DNA of 64,000 bases from Anaerolineaceae bacterium. GTDB taxonomy: Bacteria; Chloroflexota; Anaerolineae; Aggregatilineales; Phototrophicaceae. This document shows, piece by piece, positions 1 through 8,159 of the stretch. The position numbers and the translations under genes are program-made. A model generated the notes under the pieces. It was not told the DNA's origin, searched no databases, and worked only from the letters and a program-made list of their open reading frames with translations. The stretch is from the NCBI GenBank assembly GCA_020634115.1, contig JACKCH010000014.1:1-64000 (forward strand), written 5' to 3'. Each line of letters starts with the position of its first letter. The first letter of the stretch is position 1.

Positions 1-398
1 CGCAACGCCTGTTTACTGGATAACCCCTCGTGCAGCCGGGTGATTTCCGCGATCTGCTCCCCGATGGTATACGAGGGATTGAGCGCCGCCAGCGGGTCTT
101 GCGGCACAAGACTCAATTGCTTGCCCCAGATAGACCGCATCTCGCGTTCGCTTTTCGTGACCAAACTCTCGCCATCCAGCAAAATTTCCCCGGCGGCAAT
201 GCGGGCATTTTCCGCCAGGTAGCGCATCAACGCCAGCGCCAGCGTGGATTTGCCGCTGCCACTTTCCCCCACCAGGCCATGAATCTCGAAGGGGTCAATC
301 CGCAGCGAAATATCCCGAATCGCGTTCAGCCAGCGTTTGCCCAGCCGGTAATCCAGGGAAAGATGGTTGACTTCAATAACAGGGGTTGTTGAGTTCAT
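1..398 (-). CDS. ABC transporter ATP-binding protein, oligopeptide/dipeptide type (partial)
   Basis: Only the first 132 or so residues lie in the window; the gene runs off the left edge. The start is the ATG read leftward from 398. The visible part begins with a short beta strand, then Walker A GESGSGKS at residues 44-51 and a Q-loop LVPQDPLAALNPS near residue 100. The Q-loop wording is typical of the DppD/OppD family that energises peptide, nickel or oligosaccharide import at the inner face of the membrane. It lies about 190 bases downstream of the permease gene on the same strand, so it is probably the ATPase of that transporter. The signature motif and Walker B are outside the window. Substrate cannot be told. 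Confidence 0.9.
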   Translation of the reverse strand, partial: MNSTTPVIEVNHLSLDYRLGKRWLNAIRDISLRIDPFEIHGLVGESGSGKSTLALALMRYLAENARIAAGEILLDGESLVTKSEREMRSIWGKQLSLVPQDPLAALNPSYTIGEQIAEITRLHEGLSSKQAL

Positions 399-445
399 GT
401 GGAAAGCCATCAATTACAATATGCGCTCTGTGAAATGTGCGTGTT

Positions 446-590
446 GTCAGTGGTCAGTTCTCAGTCATCAGTTTTCAGTACGGGCTATGTTCTGACAGGT
501 ATTCCCAGGTCTATATCCAGATTCGTGGGCATGTTACACCGTCAGGGGCTGCCTTTCCCTGACAACTGACAACCGAATACTGATGACTCC
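446..590. repeat. Intergenic TCAG-word repeat region
   Basis: The gap between the ATPase and permease genes holds runs of near-repeated words such as GTCAGT and CAGTTTTCAG (446-479), and the same words in reverse orientation at 560-590. Similar word strings occur at 5201-5259 and 16449-16515. They look like a dispersed non-coding repeat family rather than genes; no ORF of note crosses them. Confidence 0.5.
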
Positions 591-1493
591 TTACGCCTGC
601 CCCTCATAGCGGAAGATACGGCGCAGACCGTCGGCCATCAGGTTGACGCCGATCACCAACAGCGCGATAGCGCCTGCCGGGAACCACAGTTCCCAGGGCG
701 TGCGGGCATAATTCGCCCGTGCCTCGCTCACCATGCGCCCCCAGTCCGGCGACGGCGGCTGCACCCCTAGCCCCAGGAAACCCAGCGAGGCCGTGAGGAA
801 AATCGCATACGAAAACCGCAGTGCCGCCTCTACCGTGAGCGCCGGGAGGACGCTCGGTAGAATCTCGCGGAACAGAATATAGGGCAGCGATTCCCCGCGC
901 AGTTTCGCCGCTTCAATAAAGCCGCTGCTGCGAACATTCAGCGTCGCGCTGCGAATCACCCGTGTGACAATCGGCACATACAGCAGCACGACGACGATCA
1001 CAATACCCGCCGCCGAAGGGCCAATCGTCCCTAGCATGACCAACGCCAGCACCAGCGCCGGAATCGACAGCAGGCTATCCAGCGCCCGTGAGATGATCTC
1101 ATCCACCCAGCCGCCATAGTAGCCCACAAACAGGCCGATACACGTCCCCAGAAATACGGAAATCGCGGTGGCGATGCCGGGGATAGCGATAATCTCCCGC
1201 GCCCCCCACAGCACCCGGCTGAAAATATCCCGCCCCAGGCGATCCGTGCCAAACGGAAAATCCAACGAGGGGGCTTGCCGGGCTGCGCCGCGAATCAGGT
1301 CGTCAAAACGGTGGGGTGCGATATTCGGGCCGAAAATCGCCAGCAGAATGAAGGCGATCACAATCACGGTGCCGACCAGGGAAATGGGGTGCCGGGCAAG
1401 CTGGCGGAAAAACGAAACAAGCGCCAGCAGCGCCCGTAAAAAGAAGGGGCGTGAAGCCCGTTGGGACTCCACGCCAGAACTTAACGTACTCAA
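591..1493 (-). CDS. ABC transporter permease, DppC/OppC type
   Basis: A 300-residue integral membrane permease of the binding-protein-dependent (BPD) family. The N-terminus has a first transmembrane segment (about 35-58) followed by a periplasmic loop. The rest holds several hydrophobic helices and the EAA loop (EAAKLRGESLPY, about 190-205) that contacts the ATPase. The C-terminal GVQPPSPDWGRMVSEAR stretch is typical of DppC. The start is a TTG immediately after the TAA of the binding-protein gene, with GAGGG at the end of that gene as Shine-Dalgarno sequence, suggesting translational coupling. The partner permease of DppB type normally found between these two genes is absent, so either it is encoded elsewhere or the operon has lost it. 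Confidence 0.9.
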   Translation of the reverse strand: MSTLSSGVESQRASRPFFLRALLALVSFFRQLARHPISLVGTVIVIAFILLAIFGPNIAPHRFDDLIRGAARQAPSLDFPFGTDRLGRDIFSRVLWGAREIIAIPGIATAISVFLGTCIGLFVGYYGGWVDEIISRALDSLLSIPALVLALVMLGTIGPSAAGIVIVVVLLYVPIVTRVIRSATLNVRSSGFIEAAKLRGESLPYILFREILPSVLPALTVEAALRFSYAIFLTASLGFLGLGVQPPSPDWGRMVSEARANYARTPWELWFPAGAIALLVIGVNLMADGLRRIFRYEGQA

Positions 1494-3065
1494 TTAGCCC
1501 TCAACCGACACGGTGCGATAATCCGTCAGGCCAGGGAATGGATCCAGGTTCAGTCCCTGAACAGTATCCCGCGCCACGCCGATCAGCGGCGCGAAGTAAG
1601 GCACGACCACCGGGCCACGATCACGGAAAATGACTTCGATCTGGTGGTAAAGATCCGCCCGCGCTGCCGGGTCAGCGGTCACACCCGCCTGCGCGACCAG
1701 TGCATCCAATTCGGCGTCTGACCAGTGCGCATCGTTATAGCCATTGATACAGCCTTCATCAATCGCGGAGGTGACATACCCTTGCAGCAGGATGAGCTGC
1801 GGTGTCGGGCGATGCCCCCAACCGGTGATGCCCAGCGTCACGTCGCAGTAGTTGACCTCGTTGCTGGTGTCATAGTACAGGCCAGGTTCGAGTGTTTCGA
1901 CTTCCACGTTAATGCAGGCCTGCTTCCACTGATCTTGCAACACAACCGCCAGGTCAGGGTATTCAAAGACAATCGGAGCGTACAGCGTCAGGTTCAGCCC
2001 GTCGGGGTATCCGGCCTCAGCCAGCAGGGAGCAGGCCTGTGCCGGGTCGTAAGACTGATTTTCCAGCGTGGCATCATAGTACGCGCCATAAGCCGGGCCG
2101 ATGGGGTCATTGTTCGCCACGACACCGCGCCCATCCAACAGGATGTCGTTGAGTTCGTCGCGGTTGGTGGCATACTTGAAGGCTTCGCGCACCAGCGGGT
2201 TGTTCCCCGGCTCAATATCCGCCCGCAGGCGAATCGCCGCGTGCTGGCCGGTGGTCGCTTCCACGACATGCAGACCGTCCGCCACACCATCCACGACCTG
2301 AGTCAGCGGCACTTTGAAGATGAGATCAACCTCACCGCTGTTGAGCGCGTCCAACTGGGTGATGATGTCGCCGGAGAAATAGACAAACTCCAACTGGTCG
2401 AGCAGCGGCTCACCGGATTTCCAGTAATTTTCATTCCGCACCAGCACCGCACGCCCACCGGCATTCGCATCCAGCGATTGCAGCACGAACGGGCCAGTCC
2501 CATTGAAATTGACGTAAGGGTTATCACCATCCACGATCACGTTCGGTTCGGTAGTGCCGTCTTTGATAATGGACGCAAGCTGTGAGCCGATGCCATACAA
2601 GAAGTCAGCGTTGGGCTGGCTGATCGTAAAGACCACCGTGTAATCCCCATCCGCCGCCACTTTAAAATCGCCCAGGAGACGGGTCGCTGCCGAACCAACA
2701 TCCTTGAGCCGGTTGTAGGTATACACCACGTCCGCCGAGGTAAACGGGGAGCCATCCTGGAAGGTGGCATTGTCAACCAGGTTAAACGTATAGGTCAGGC
2801 CGTCATCGCTCACTGTCCAATCTGTCGCCAGATTGGCGTTAATGCTGGCGTCCGTACCAATATCCACCAACCGATCATAAATCGCCCGGTTGAGCGCTAC
2901 TTCGGGATCATTGCTGCCCTGCGCCGGGTCAAGCACGACCGGCACATCCATACCGACACTCAATGTACCGCCACCCTGCGCGCCCACTACAAAAACACTA
3001 CCCATGAGCAGGATCATGACAGCCAGAACTGCCATGCTGCGTCCAATTACCGTCTTCCGAATCAT
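1494..3065 (-). CDS. ABC transporter substrate-binding protein, family 5
   Basis: A 523-residue secreted solute-binding protein of the SBP_bac_5 (DppA/OppA/NikA) family. Residues 1-29 form a signal peptide with basic start, hydrophobic core and a VVGAQ cleavage region. No lipobox Cys is seen, so it is probably not a classical lipoprotein. The mature part opens with LDPAQGSNDPEVALNRAIYDRL and contains the family pattern DGLTYTFNLVDNATFQDG near residue 110. It delivers peptides or related solutes to the adjoining permease. It is the first gene of the transporter operon; about 220 bases without a gene separate it from the next gene upstream and should hold its promoter. Substrate is unknown. Confidence 0.92.
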   Translation of the reverse strand: MIRKTVIGRSMAVLAVMILLMGSVFVVGAQGGGTLSVGMDVPVVLDPAQGSNDPEVALNRAIYDRLVDIGTDASINANLATDWTVSDDGLTYTFNLVDNATFQDGSPFTSADVVYTYNRLKDVGSAATRLLGDFKVAADGDYTVVFTISQPNADFLYGIGSQLASIIKDGTTEPNVIVDGDNPYVNFNGTGPFVLQSLDANAGGRAVLVRNENYWKSGEPLLDQLEFVYFSGDIITQLDALNSGEVDLIFKVPLTQVVDGVADGLHVVEATTGQHAAIRLRADIEPGNNPLVREAFKYATNRDELNDILLDGRGVVANNDPIGPAYGAYYDATLENQSYDPAQACSLLAEAGYPDGLNLTLYAPIVFEYPDLAVVLQDQWKQACINVEVETLEPGLYYDTSNEVNYCDVTLGITGWGHRPTPQLILLQGYVTSAIDEGCINGYNDAHWSDAELDALVAQAGVTADPAARADLYHQIEVIFRDRGPVVVPYFAPLIGVARDTVQGLNLDPFPGLTDYRTVSVEG

Positions 3066-3284
3066 AACTCCTCCAACACACTTATATGAAACACGCTACC
3101 GGTTATATTGCTGGCATGAGCAATCTCATCAGCACAGCATATACCAAACCGGTAATCATCATAGTGTGGCTTTAAATCGCACTTGTGTTCTGTAAGTTAG
3201 CTTACATTCGAGGTGAGTTTTAATGATTTCTGATACATTGTTAATGGAAACTTCAATATATGCGGTAAGCAACCAAGCCGGCCC

Positions 3285-5195
3285 TCATTTCAATTCCAGC
3301 AGCACCGCCTCGGCAGGCACCGAGTCATCTACCGCATAGTGAATCGCGGTGACTTCCCCGGCATAAGGCGCTTTAATTCGGTGTTCCATCTTCATCGCTT
3401 CCAGAATCAACAGCACATCCCCCTCAGCGACCTGCTGCCCAACTGTCACCAGCACCGCCCGCACCTGCCCCGGCATAGGCGCATGGAGTGACCCGTGCGT
3501 TTCGTGGGCGCTCCCGGCCTCCGGCAAGGGATTCACCCACCGATACATGGCGCTCCCGGCGCGGGTATACACCCACCACGTCTCATCGTCACCGGGTACA
3601 GCCGTCACTGTCTGGCGATGACCATTCAGCGACAACGTGATGTGACTCGCCCGCTCGCCCCAGACCTGCACCGTGTAAGCCTGGTTATCCACCTGGGCAG
3701 CATAGCCATTCTTGCCCACAACCGTCAGCGCGACGGTGTGCGCCTCCTCACCGACCAGGAAGGTGTGCCGTACCGGGCGATTGGCATTGTTCCGCCACTG
3801 GGCATCCCCGCCGGTTTTTGCCAGCGCTGCTGCAATGAGTCCGAACGGATCAGGTGTCGTGTCCTCATGCAGCAAATCCGGGTGTTGAGGGATAAAGGTT
3901 GTGCTGATATTCCCGGCCAGATGATCGGGGTGCAGCAGCACGCGGCGCAGAAAAGCGACATTGTTCCGCAGCCCCAGGAATTGCAGTTGACTCAGCGCGT
4001 AGTCCAGGCGGCGAATCGCGCCCTCGCGGTGTTCACCGTAGGCGATAATCTTCGCCAGCATCGGGTCATAATACACGCTGACCGTATCCCCGGAGCGCAC
4101 GCCAGAATCGACTCGCACCTCGTCCGGCTCGTGCCAGTGGAGAATCTTCCCGATGACTGGCAAAAATTCATTAGCCGGGTCTTCGGCGTAAATCCGCGCC
4201 TCAATCGCGTGTCCCGCTGGGTACACGTCCATTTCCGGCAGCGGATAGCCCTCTGCCACCGTGATCTGCCAGCGCACCAGGTCAACTCCGGTGGCTTCTT
4301 CGGTGATCGGGTGTTCGACCTGAAGCCGGGTATTCATCTCCATAAAGTAGAAGTTACGGTCTTCATCCACCAGGAATTCCACTGTCCCGGCGCTGTAATA
4401 GTTCAACTGCGCTCCAACGCTGACCGCCGCCGCACACATTTCAGCCCGCCGGAATGGTGGCAGGGCGGTGGAGGGTGTTTCCTCAATGATCTTCTGGTGG
4501 CGGCGTTGGATGGTACACTCGCGCTCCCCCAGAGAGATGATATTGCCCAACTGGTCGCCAAAAATCTGCACTTCAATATGGCGCGGGTTGCGAATCACCC
4601 GTTCCAGAATCAGCGTATCATCACCAAAGGCTTGTAGCGCCTCGCGCCTGGCGGCTTCCAACGCGGCGGGGAGTTCTTCCGGCGTCTCCACCTGGCGCAT
4701 CCCTTTGCCCCCACCGCCCGCTGAGGCCTTCACCATCATCGGGTAGCCGATTTGCGCCGCCTCCACCACCATGCGCGCATCGGATTGGTCATCGCCCATA
4801 TAACCCGGTACTACCGGGATTCCCTTAAGCATCTGTTTGGCCGCGCGCTTTTTACCCATCGCGGCAATAGCTTCCGGCGGCGGGCCGATAAAAACCAGCC
4901 CGGCATCTATCACCGCCTGAGCGAAATCAGCGTTTTCAGCTAGAAAGCCGTAACCGGGATGGATAGCATCCGCCGCGCTGCGCAGCGCCGCCGCGATAAT
5001 CTTCTCCCCGTTCAGGTAACTTTCCCCAGGCGGGTTGCCGCCGAGATGCACGGCTTCGTCGGCCATTTCGACATACCAGGCCTGAGCGTCCGCGTCCGCA
5101 TAGACCGCTACCGTCGCAATCCCCATTTCCCGGCAGGTGCGGATAATGCGGCAGGCGATTTCACCCCGATTGGCAATGAGCATTTTTCGTATCAT
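3285..5195 (-). CDS. Biotin-dependent acyl-CoA carboxylase alpha subunit (biotin carboxylase + BCCP)
   Basis: 636 residues with the full layout of acetyl/propionyl/methylcrotonyl-CoA carboxylase alpha chains. The biotin carboxylase N-terminal domain starts MIRKMLIANRGEIACR. The ATP-grasp glycine loop SAGGGGKGMR is near residues 159-168, and HNPRHIEVQ-like and catalytic EMNTRLQVEH motifs follow. A C-terminal biotinyl domain has the EAMKMEH motif, with biotinyl Lys at 602. It carboxylates biotin with ATP and bicarbonate and hands CO2 to a carboxyltransferase. No carboxyltransferase beta gene is in the window. The enoyl-CoA hydratase gene 128 bases upstream suggests leucine (methylcrotonyl-CoA) or other acyl-CoA breakdown, but propionyl-CoA carboxylase is equally possible. 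Confidence 0.9.
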   Translation of the reverse strand: MIRKMLIANRGEIACRIIRTCREMGIATVAVYADADAQAWYVEMADEAVHLGGNPPGESYLNGEKIIAAALRSAADAIHPGYGFLAENADFAQAVIDAGLVFIGPPPEAIAAMGKKRAAKQMLKGIPVVPGYMGDDQSDARMVVEAAQIGYPMMVKASAGGGGKGMRQVETPEELPAALEAARREALQAFGDDTLILERVIRNPRHIEVQIFGDQLGNIISLGERECTIQRRHQKIIEETPSTALPPFRRAEMCAAAVSVGAQLNYYSAGTVEFLVDEDRNFYFMEMNTRLQVEHPITEEATGVDLVRWQITVAEGYPLPEMDVYPAGHAIEARIYAEDPANEFLPVIGKILHWHEPDEVRVDSGVRSGDTVSVYYDPMLAKIIAYGEHREGAIRRLDYALSQLQFLGLRNNVAFLRRVLLHPDHLAGNISTTFIPQHPDLLHEDTTPDPFGLIAAALAKTGGDAQWRNNANRPVRHTFLVGEEAHTVALTVVGKNGYAAQVDNQAYTVQVWGERASHITLSLNGHRQTVTAVPGDDETWWVYTRAGSAMYRWVNPLPEAGSAHETHGSLHAPMPGQVRAVLVTVGQQVAEGDVLLILEAMKMEHRIKAPYAGEVTAIHYAVDDSVPAEAVLLELK

Positions 5196-5200
5196 AGTTG

Positions 5201-5259
5201 GTTGTCAGTCGTTAGTTTTTAGTTGTCAGTTTTCAGCCGTCAGCGATCAGCTTTCAGCA
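5201..5259. repeat. Dispersed TCAG-word repeat
   Basis: Between the carboxylase and the enoyl-CoA hydratase genes, words of the form GTTGTCAGT, TTTTAGTTGTCAG and TTTCAGCCGTCAG follow each other at about 6-10 base spacing. The string resembles 446-479 in the same orientation. It is non-coding and not a regular tandem array. Confidence 0.5.
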
Positions 5260-5323
5260 CCTTCAAACACGGCGAGCCATCGTCCCTGCTTTTTACTCGG
5301 CACTTTTAACTCAAGCCTCAGTA

Positions 5324-6109
5324 CTATCCCTGCGTCCACTTCGGCGGGCGCTTCTGCACAAAAGCCATCATGCCTTCCTGCCCGTCCGCGCTGCGTCGCA
5401 GTTCGTTGAGCAGCCCGGCTCGGTAGTCCACTGATTCATCCAGCGATTGGTCAATCACCGTGAAAATCAATTGCTTGCAGGCTGCTAACGCCTCCGGGCT
5501 GCACTGGCGCAGATCGTCCAGAATACGCTTGAGGCTAACATTCAACACCTCCGCCGGGCAGACATCATGCAGGATGCCGTACTCGTGGGCGCTCACGCCG
5601 TCGAATCGTCGCCCACTGAGCATCAGTTCCCGCGCCCGCGTGAGGCCCACCCGCTGGATGACATAGGGCGAAATCAGCGCCGGGACGAGTCCCAACCGCA
5701 CTTCCGGCATTCCGAACACGGCGGTAGCCGAGGCCGTCGCAATATCGGAGACACACACCAGCCCGAAACCGCCGCCCATCGCCGCGCCTTCCACTTTGGC
5801 AACGACAACCTGCGGCGCAGTCGCTACGGTTCGCAGCATGGTATCGAGCGCGGTGGTGTTGCTGTTCAGTTCGCCGCCCTGGAACGCCGCCGCTAATTCC
5901 TTTATATCACCACCCGCGCAAAACGTGCCACCCGCTCCGGCCAGGACAATCGCCCGCACCTCCCGGTTATCACGCAGCGCCTCGAATGCCGCCGTGATAT
6001 CCAGCACCATCTGGCTGTTCATGGCGTTTTTCACTTCAGGCCGGTTGAGCGTCACATAGGCAAACGGCTTTTCAATCCGCACATCCAGCGTTTCAAAATC
6101 CAGATTCAT
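5324..6109 (-). CDS. Enoyl-CoA hydratase/isomerase family protein
   Basis: 261 residues, full length for the crotonase fold. The oxyanion-hole region AGGTFCAGGDIKELA is at about 59-73 and the second glycine block EGAAMGGGFGL at about 107-117. The acidic catalytic segment MPEVRLGLVPA is at about 134-144. It adds water to, or isomerises, an enoyl-CoA in the cytoplasm. The N-terminal wording and the neighbouring carboxylase alpha subunit fit a methylglutaconyl-CoA hydratase of leucine degradation, but this is inference. The start overlaps the end of the upstream membrane-protein gene by 17 bases, so the genes are co-transcribed. Confidence 0.88.
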   Translation of the reverse strand: MNLDFETLDVRIEKPFAYVTLNRPEVKNAMNSQMVLDITAAFEALRDNREVRAIVLAGAGGTFCAGGDIKELAAAFQGGELNSNTTALDTMLRTVATAPQVVVAKVEGAAMGGGFGLVCVSDIATASATAVFGMPEVRLGLVPALISPYVIQRVGLTRARELMLSGRRFDGVSAHEYGILHDVCPAEVLNVSLKRILDDLRQCSPEALAACKQLIFTVIDQSLDESVDYRAGLLNELRRSADGQEGMMAFVQKRPPKWTQG

Positions 6110-6542
6110 AGCAGAAAATGTCCCCTTCTAATGATGTAACCGTATAATCAGAAAAAGCCCCTGGCAAGCCATCAGGAGCATATAGATAACCTTTTACACC
6201 TAACGGTGTAGGCGGGTCACGGCTTTCTATGCTGACAAAGAATGTATCCGGCGCAAGGTGAGTCACGGTGTACGCCTCACCATCTGCTGTCGTAAAATCC
6301 AGCGAGTCCACACTTTGCATGGCGAATGCGTCAACCCAACTCTGCGCGTTGGCGCGAATCGTCTGGTATACCGGGTCATCCACTGTGCAAAATACGTCCT
6401 TCTGGGAGCGCAGCACCAGCGGAAACACTACTGCCACGAGAACGAACACAAAACCGAGCGTCACGACCAGCCCCACCACCAGAACGGACGGCACTAAGGA
6501 AAAGACTCCCTCACGGAAGCTGGCAAAACGCGGACCGCGCAT
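6093..6542 (-). CDS. Small single-pass membrane protein of unknown function
   Basis: About 149 residues from the ATG at 6542, which stands two bases after the stop of the preceding gene. A GTG at 6566 would extend it but overlaps that gene. After a short basic start (MRGPRFASFREG) there is one strong transmembrane segment rich in Val and Leu (about 12-42). A roughly 105-residue extracytoplasmic domain follows with two Cys (FCTVDDP and IFCYESGF) that could form a disulfide. I recognise no family. It lies between a DUF433-containing gene and an enoyl-CoA hydratase in an overlapping gene string. Confidence 0.7.
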   Translation of the reverse strand: MRGPRFASFREGVFSLVPSVLVVGLVVTLGFVFVLVAVVFPLVLRSQKDVFCTVDDPVYQTIRANAQSWVDAFAMQSVDSLDFTTADGEAYTVTHLAPDTFFVSIESRDPPTPLGVKGYLYAPDGLPGAFSDYTVTSLEGDIFCYESGF

Positions 6543-6544
6543 GG

Positions 6545-7420
6545 TCAGTCTTCCGTCTCGTTCCACACTGGCAAACTGAATGTAAACGTTACCCCTTCGT
6601 CAACCTGTATATCTAGTTCGCTGCCGTGCTGGCGGATAATCACTTTGGCTATGGCAAAAGGGTCGCTTCTAAAACCAGCACGAGAGACTAACCTCTTTTT
6701 ATCTTCATCCGTTCTAAAATCTCCACTAAACTCACGATAGATCACAAATTTCACTTGTTCATCGTTGGCATAATCTACTTGCAGCACACCTTCCTGCTTC
6801 ATTAACATGAATGAATAGCCCGCGAGGAGATAGCAGAGCGCATCAGTTATAGACCAATCACATTTAACGGGAGGCAGTTCTGGGGAAATAGCAACATGGG
6901 TGCTTATGTCCGGCGCAAATTGCGAAAGGTTGTTTAAAGTCGTATCAACCAAGTGGGGGATTAAGAACTTTTGTGGCGCATGATGAGATTGCTCATAAGC
7001 CGAATACGACCATGACCTTAAATATCTCCAGGCTGCAACTGCGCTGAAAGACCTCGCATAGATCGTCTCGAGAAACTGCTGGCGAGTTTCATCATTAAAA
7101 TTGGGAATATCAAAATCCTGGGACGCATTATAAGCATGTTTACCCAGGCTGAGTGCGCTATAACTCATTATGGAAGTTAATGAAGTTAGTCCTTCGTTTT
7201 TCCACTCAGCAATACTCTGAATCAAATCCTTAACAGCATATCCCAACGCCTCAAACACGTCCTCATGTTCCAATACAGGGTAAGCCGCCAACACATCCGC
7301 TTCTGACTGCCCCGCCATCACCCGCTGCACGACCTCCGACACCAAAATACCGGTATCACGGATGGAGGCCAACCCGTTATTGACCGCCGGATCGGTTGTG
7401 ATGTGGGTGAAGGTGCGCAT
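6545..7420 (-). CDS. DUF433 domain fused to a histidine-kinase-like ATPase fold
   Basis: 291 residues from the ATG at 7420, which has a GAGAG-type ribosome site and matches the usual DUF433 start (MRTFTHITTDPAV). Residues 6-62 are a DUF433 helix-turn-helix-like module (SIRDTGILVSEVV, YPVLEHEDVFEAL). The remaining 220 residues are helical and then end in strands resembling a GHKL/HATPase module: ALCYLLAGYSFML in place of the N-box helix, a FAIAKVIIRQHG segment and a terminal VTFTFSLP strand. The ATP-binding Asn and Gly boxes are not clear, and no obvious phospho-accepting His was identified. Function unknown; a sensor-like or regulatory role is only a suggestion. Confidence 0.7.
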   Translation of the reverse strand: MRTFTHITTDPAVNNGLASIRDTGILVSEVVQRVMAGQSEADVLAAYPVLEHEDVFEALGYAVKDLIQSIAEWKNEGLTSLTSIMSYSALSLGKHAYNASQDFDIPNFNDETRQQFLETIYARSFSAVAAWRYLRSWSYSAYEQSHHAPQKFLIPHLVDTTLNNLSQFAPDISTHVAISPELPPVKCDWSITDALCYLLAGYSFMLMKQEGVLQVDYANDEQVKFVIYREFSGDFRTDEDKKRLVSRAGFRSDPFAIAKVIIRQHGSELDIQVDEGVTFTFSLPVWNETED

Positions 7421-7489
7421 AAATCTCTCTTCAGCAGACACTTTGTGCTGTACCCCCGTCGACAATAAGGATCGACACGCCAAAGCAAT

Positions 7490-8065
7490 CTATAGTGTCA
7501 ATCCCGCAATACAATCTTTGAGCTTCTCAAGGTCATACTCGTAGAGAGTCAACAGGGTTTGGTACGGGTCGCCTTCCAGCCGAAAATACCGTGCAAAGGC
7601 CGGTTCAGTTTTTAGCCCAGACGCCTTCAAATGACGAATGGCCTGTTTCGCGGCCTCGCCCCCCAGTTCCAACAAACGTGCCTCAATAAGCATGTGCCGG
7701 TAGGCATTCTGTTGATTCACCGGTTTTGGCTGCCCGAAAACCTCCACGGCAACCCCATCTACATTAAAGTTCGCCACTACCGACATATTCTTACCAGTCA
7801 GAAAGCGCTCTATCCGAAACCCCGGTTGAGTTCCAAAGGCCTTTTCGACCGCATACTGAAACGCATCCAAATCATTCGCCTCGCAGATCACATCCAGATC
7901 ACTTTCTGGCAGGTCGATATCGAGGGGGATAGTCCCGGCCAGAACAGGGGAAAATGGTTGCAGGGCTTCAAAGATACCCAACCGCACCAACACTTGATAA
8001 ACAGCCTGTTGGCGTGGCGTCCCCTGCTGCAAATAGGAAAGATTTGTCCAGTCAACCATGCTCAC
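7490..8065 (-). CDS. DUF4269 nucleotidyltransferase-fold protein
   Basis: 191 residues from a GTG at 8065; an ATG two codons later at 8059 is an alternative. The sequence follows the DUF4269 pattern closely. It has LQQGTPRQQAVYQVLVRLGIFE at the start, AGTIPLDIDLPESDLDVICE (the nucleotidyltransferase G-T...D-x-D core, about 43-62), and a C-terminal helical part with HLKASGLKTEPAFARYF. The family is predicted to be a polymerase-beta-like nucleotidyltransferase acting on an unknown substrate. The next gene begins 70 bases downstream in the same direction. Its stop is TAG at 7490-7492. Confidence 0.85.
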   Translation of the reverse strand: MSMVDWTNLSYLQQGTPRQQAVYQVLVRLGIFEALQPFSPVLAGTIPLDIDLPESDLDVICEANDLDAFQYAVEKAFGTQPGFRIERFLTGKNMSVVANFNVDGVAVEVFGQPKPVNQQNAYRHMLIEARLLELGGEAAKQAIRHLKASGLKTEPAFARYFRLEGDPYQTLLTLYEYDLEKLKDCIAGLTL

Positions 8066-8159
8066 AAAACCGGATTACGCTACAATAAGGCACAGTTCGA
8101 TCATAGCATGATCGAGAATCCCACGCCAAAATAAGTTTACCGGTACTGAGAGCGGTCAC

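Noticed and set aside
446..590. CRISPR array from the TCAG-word repeats (also 5201-5259 and 16449-16515)
   Set aside because: Words are too short, irregular in spacing and without spacers or cas genes.
1725..2585. Long plus-strand ORF opposite the binding-protein gene, and similar long antisense ORFs at 3495-4637, 39103-40827 and 23405-24034
   Set aside because: They are shadows of well-supported genes on the other strand, caused by GC-rich codon use.
7421..8065. Readthrough of the TAG at 7490-7492 joining DUF4269 and DUF433 genes, because they share a frame
   Set aside because: DUF4269 has its normal length before the TAG, and the DUF433 gene has its own ribosome site and normal start at 7420. 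The open stretch between them has no domain.
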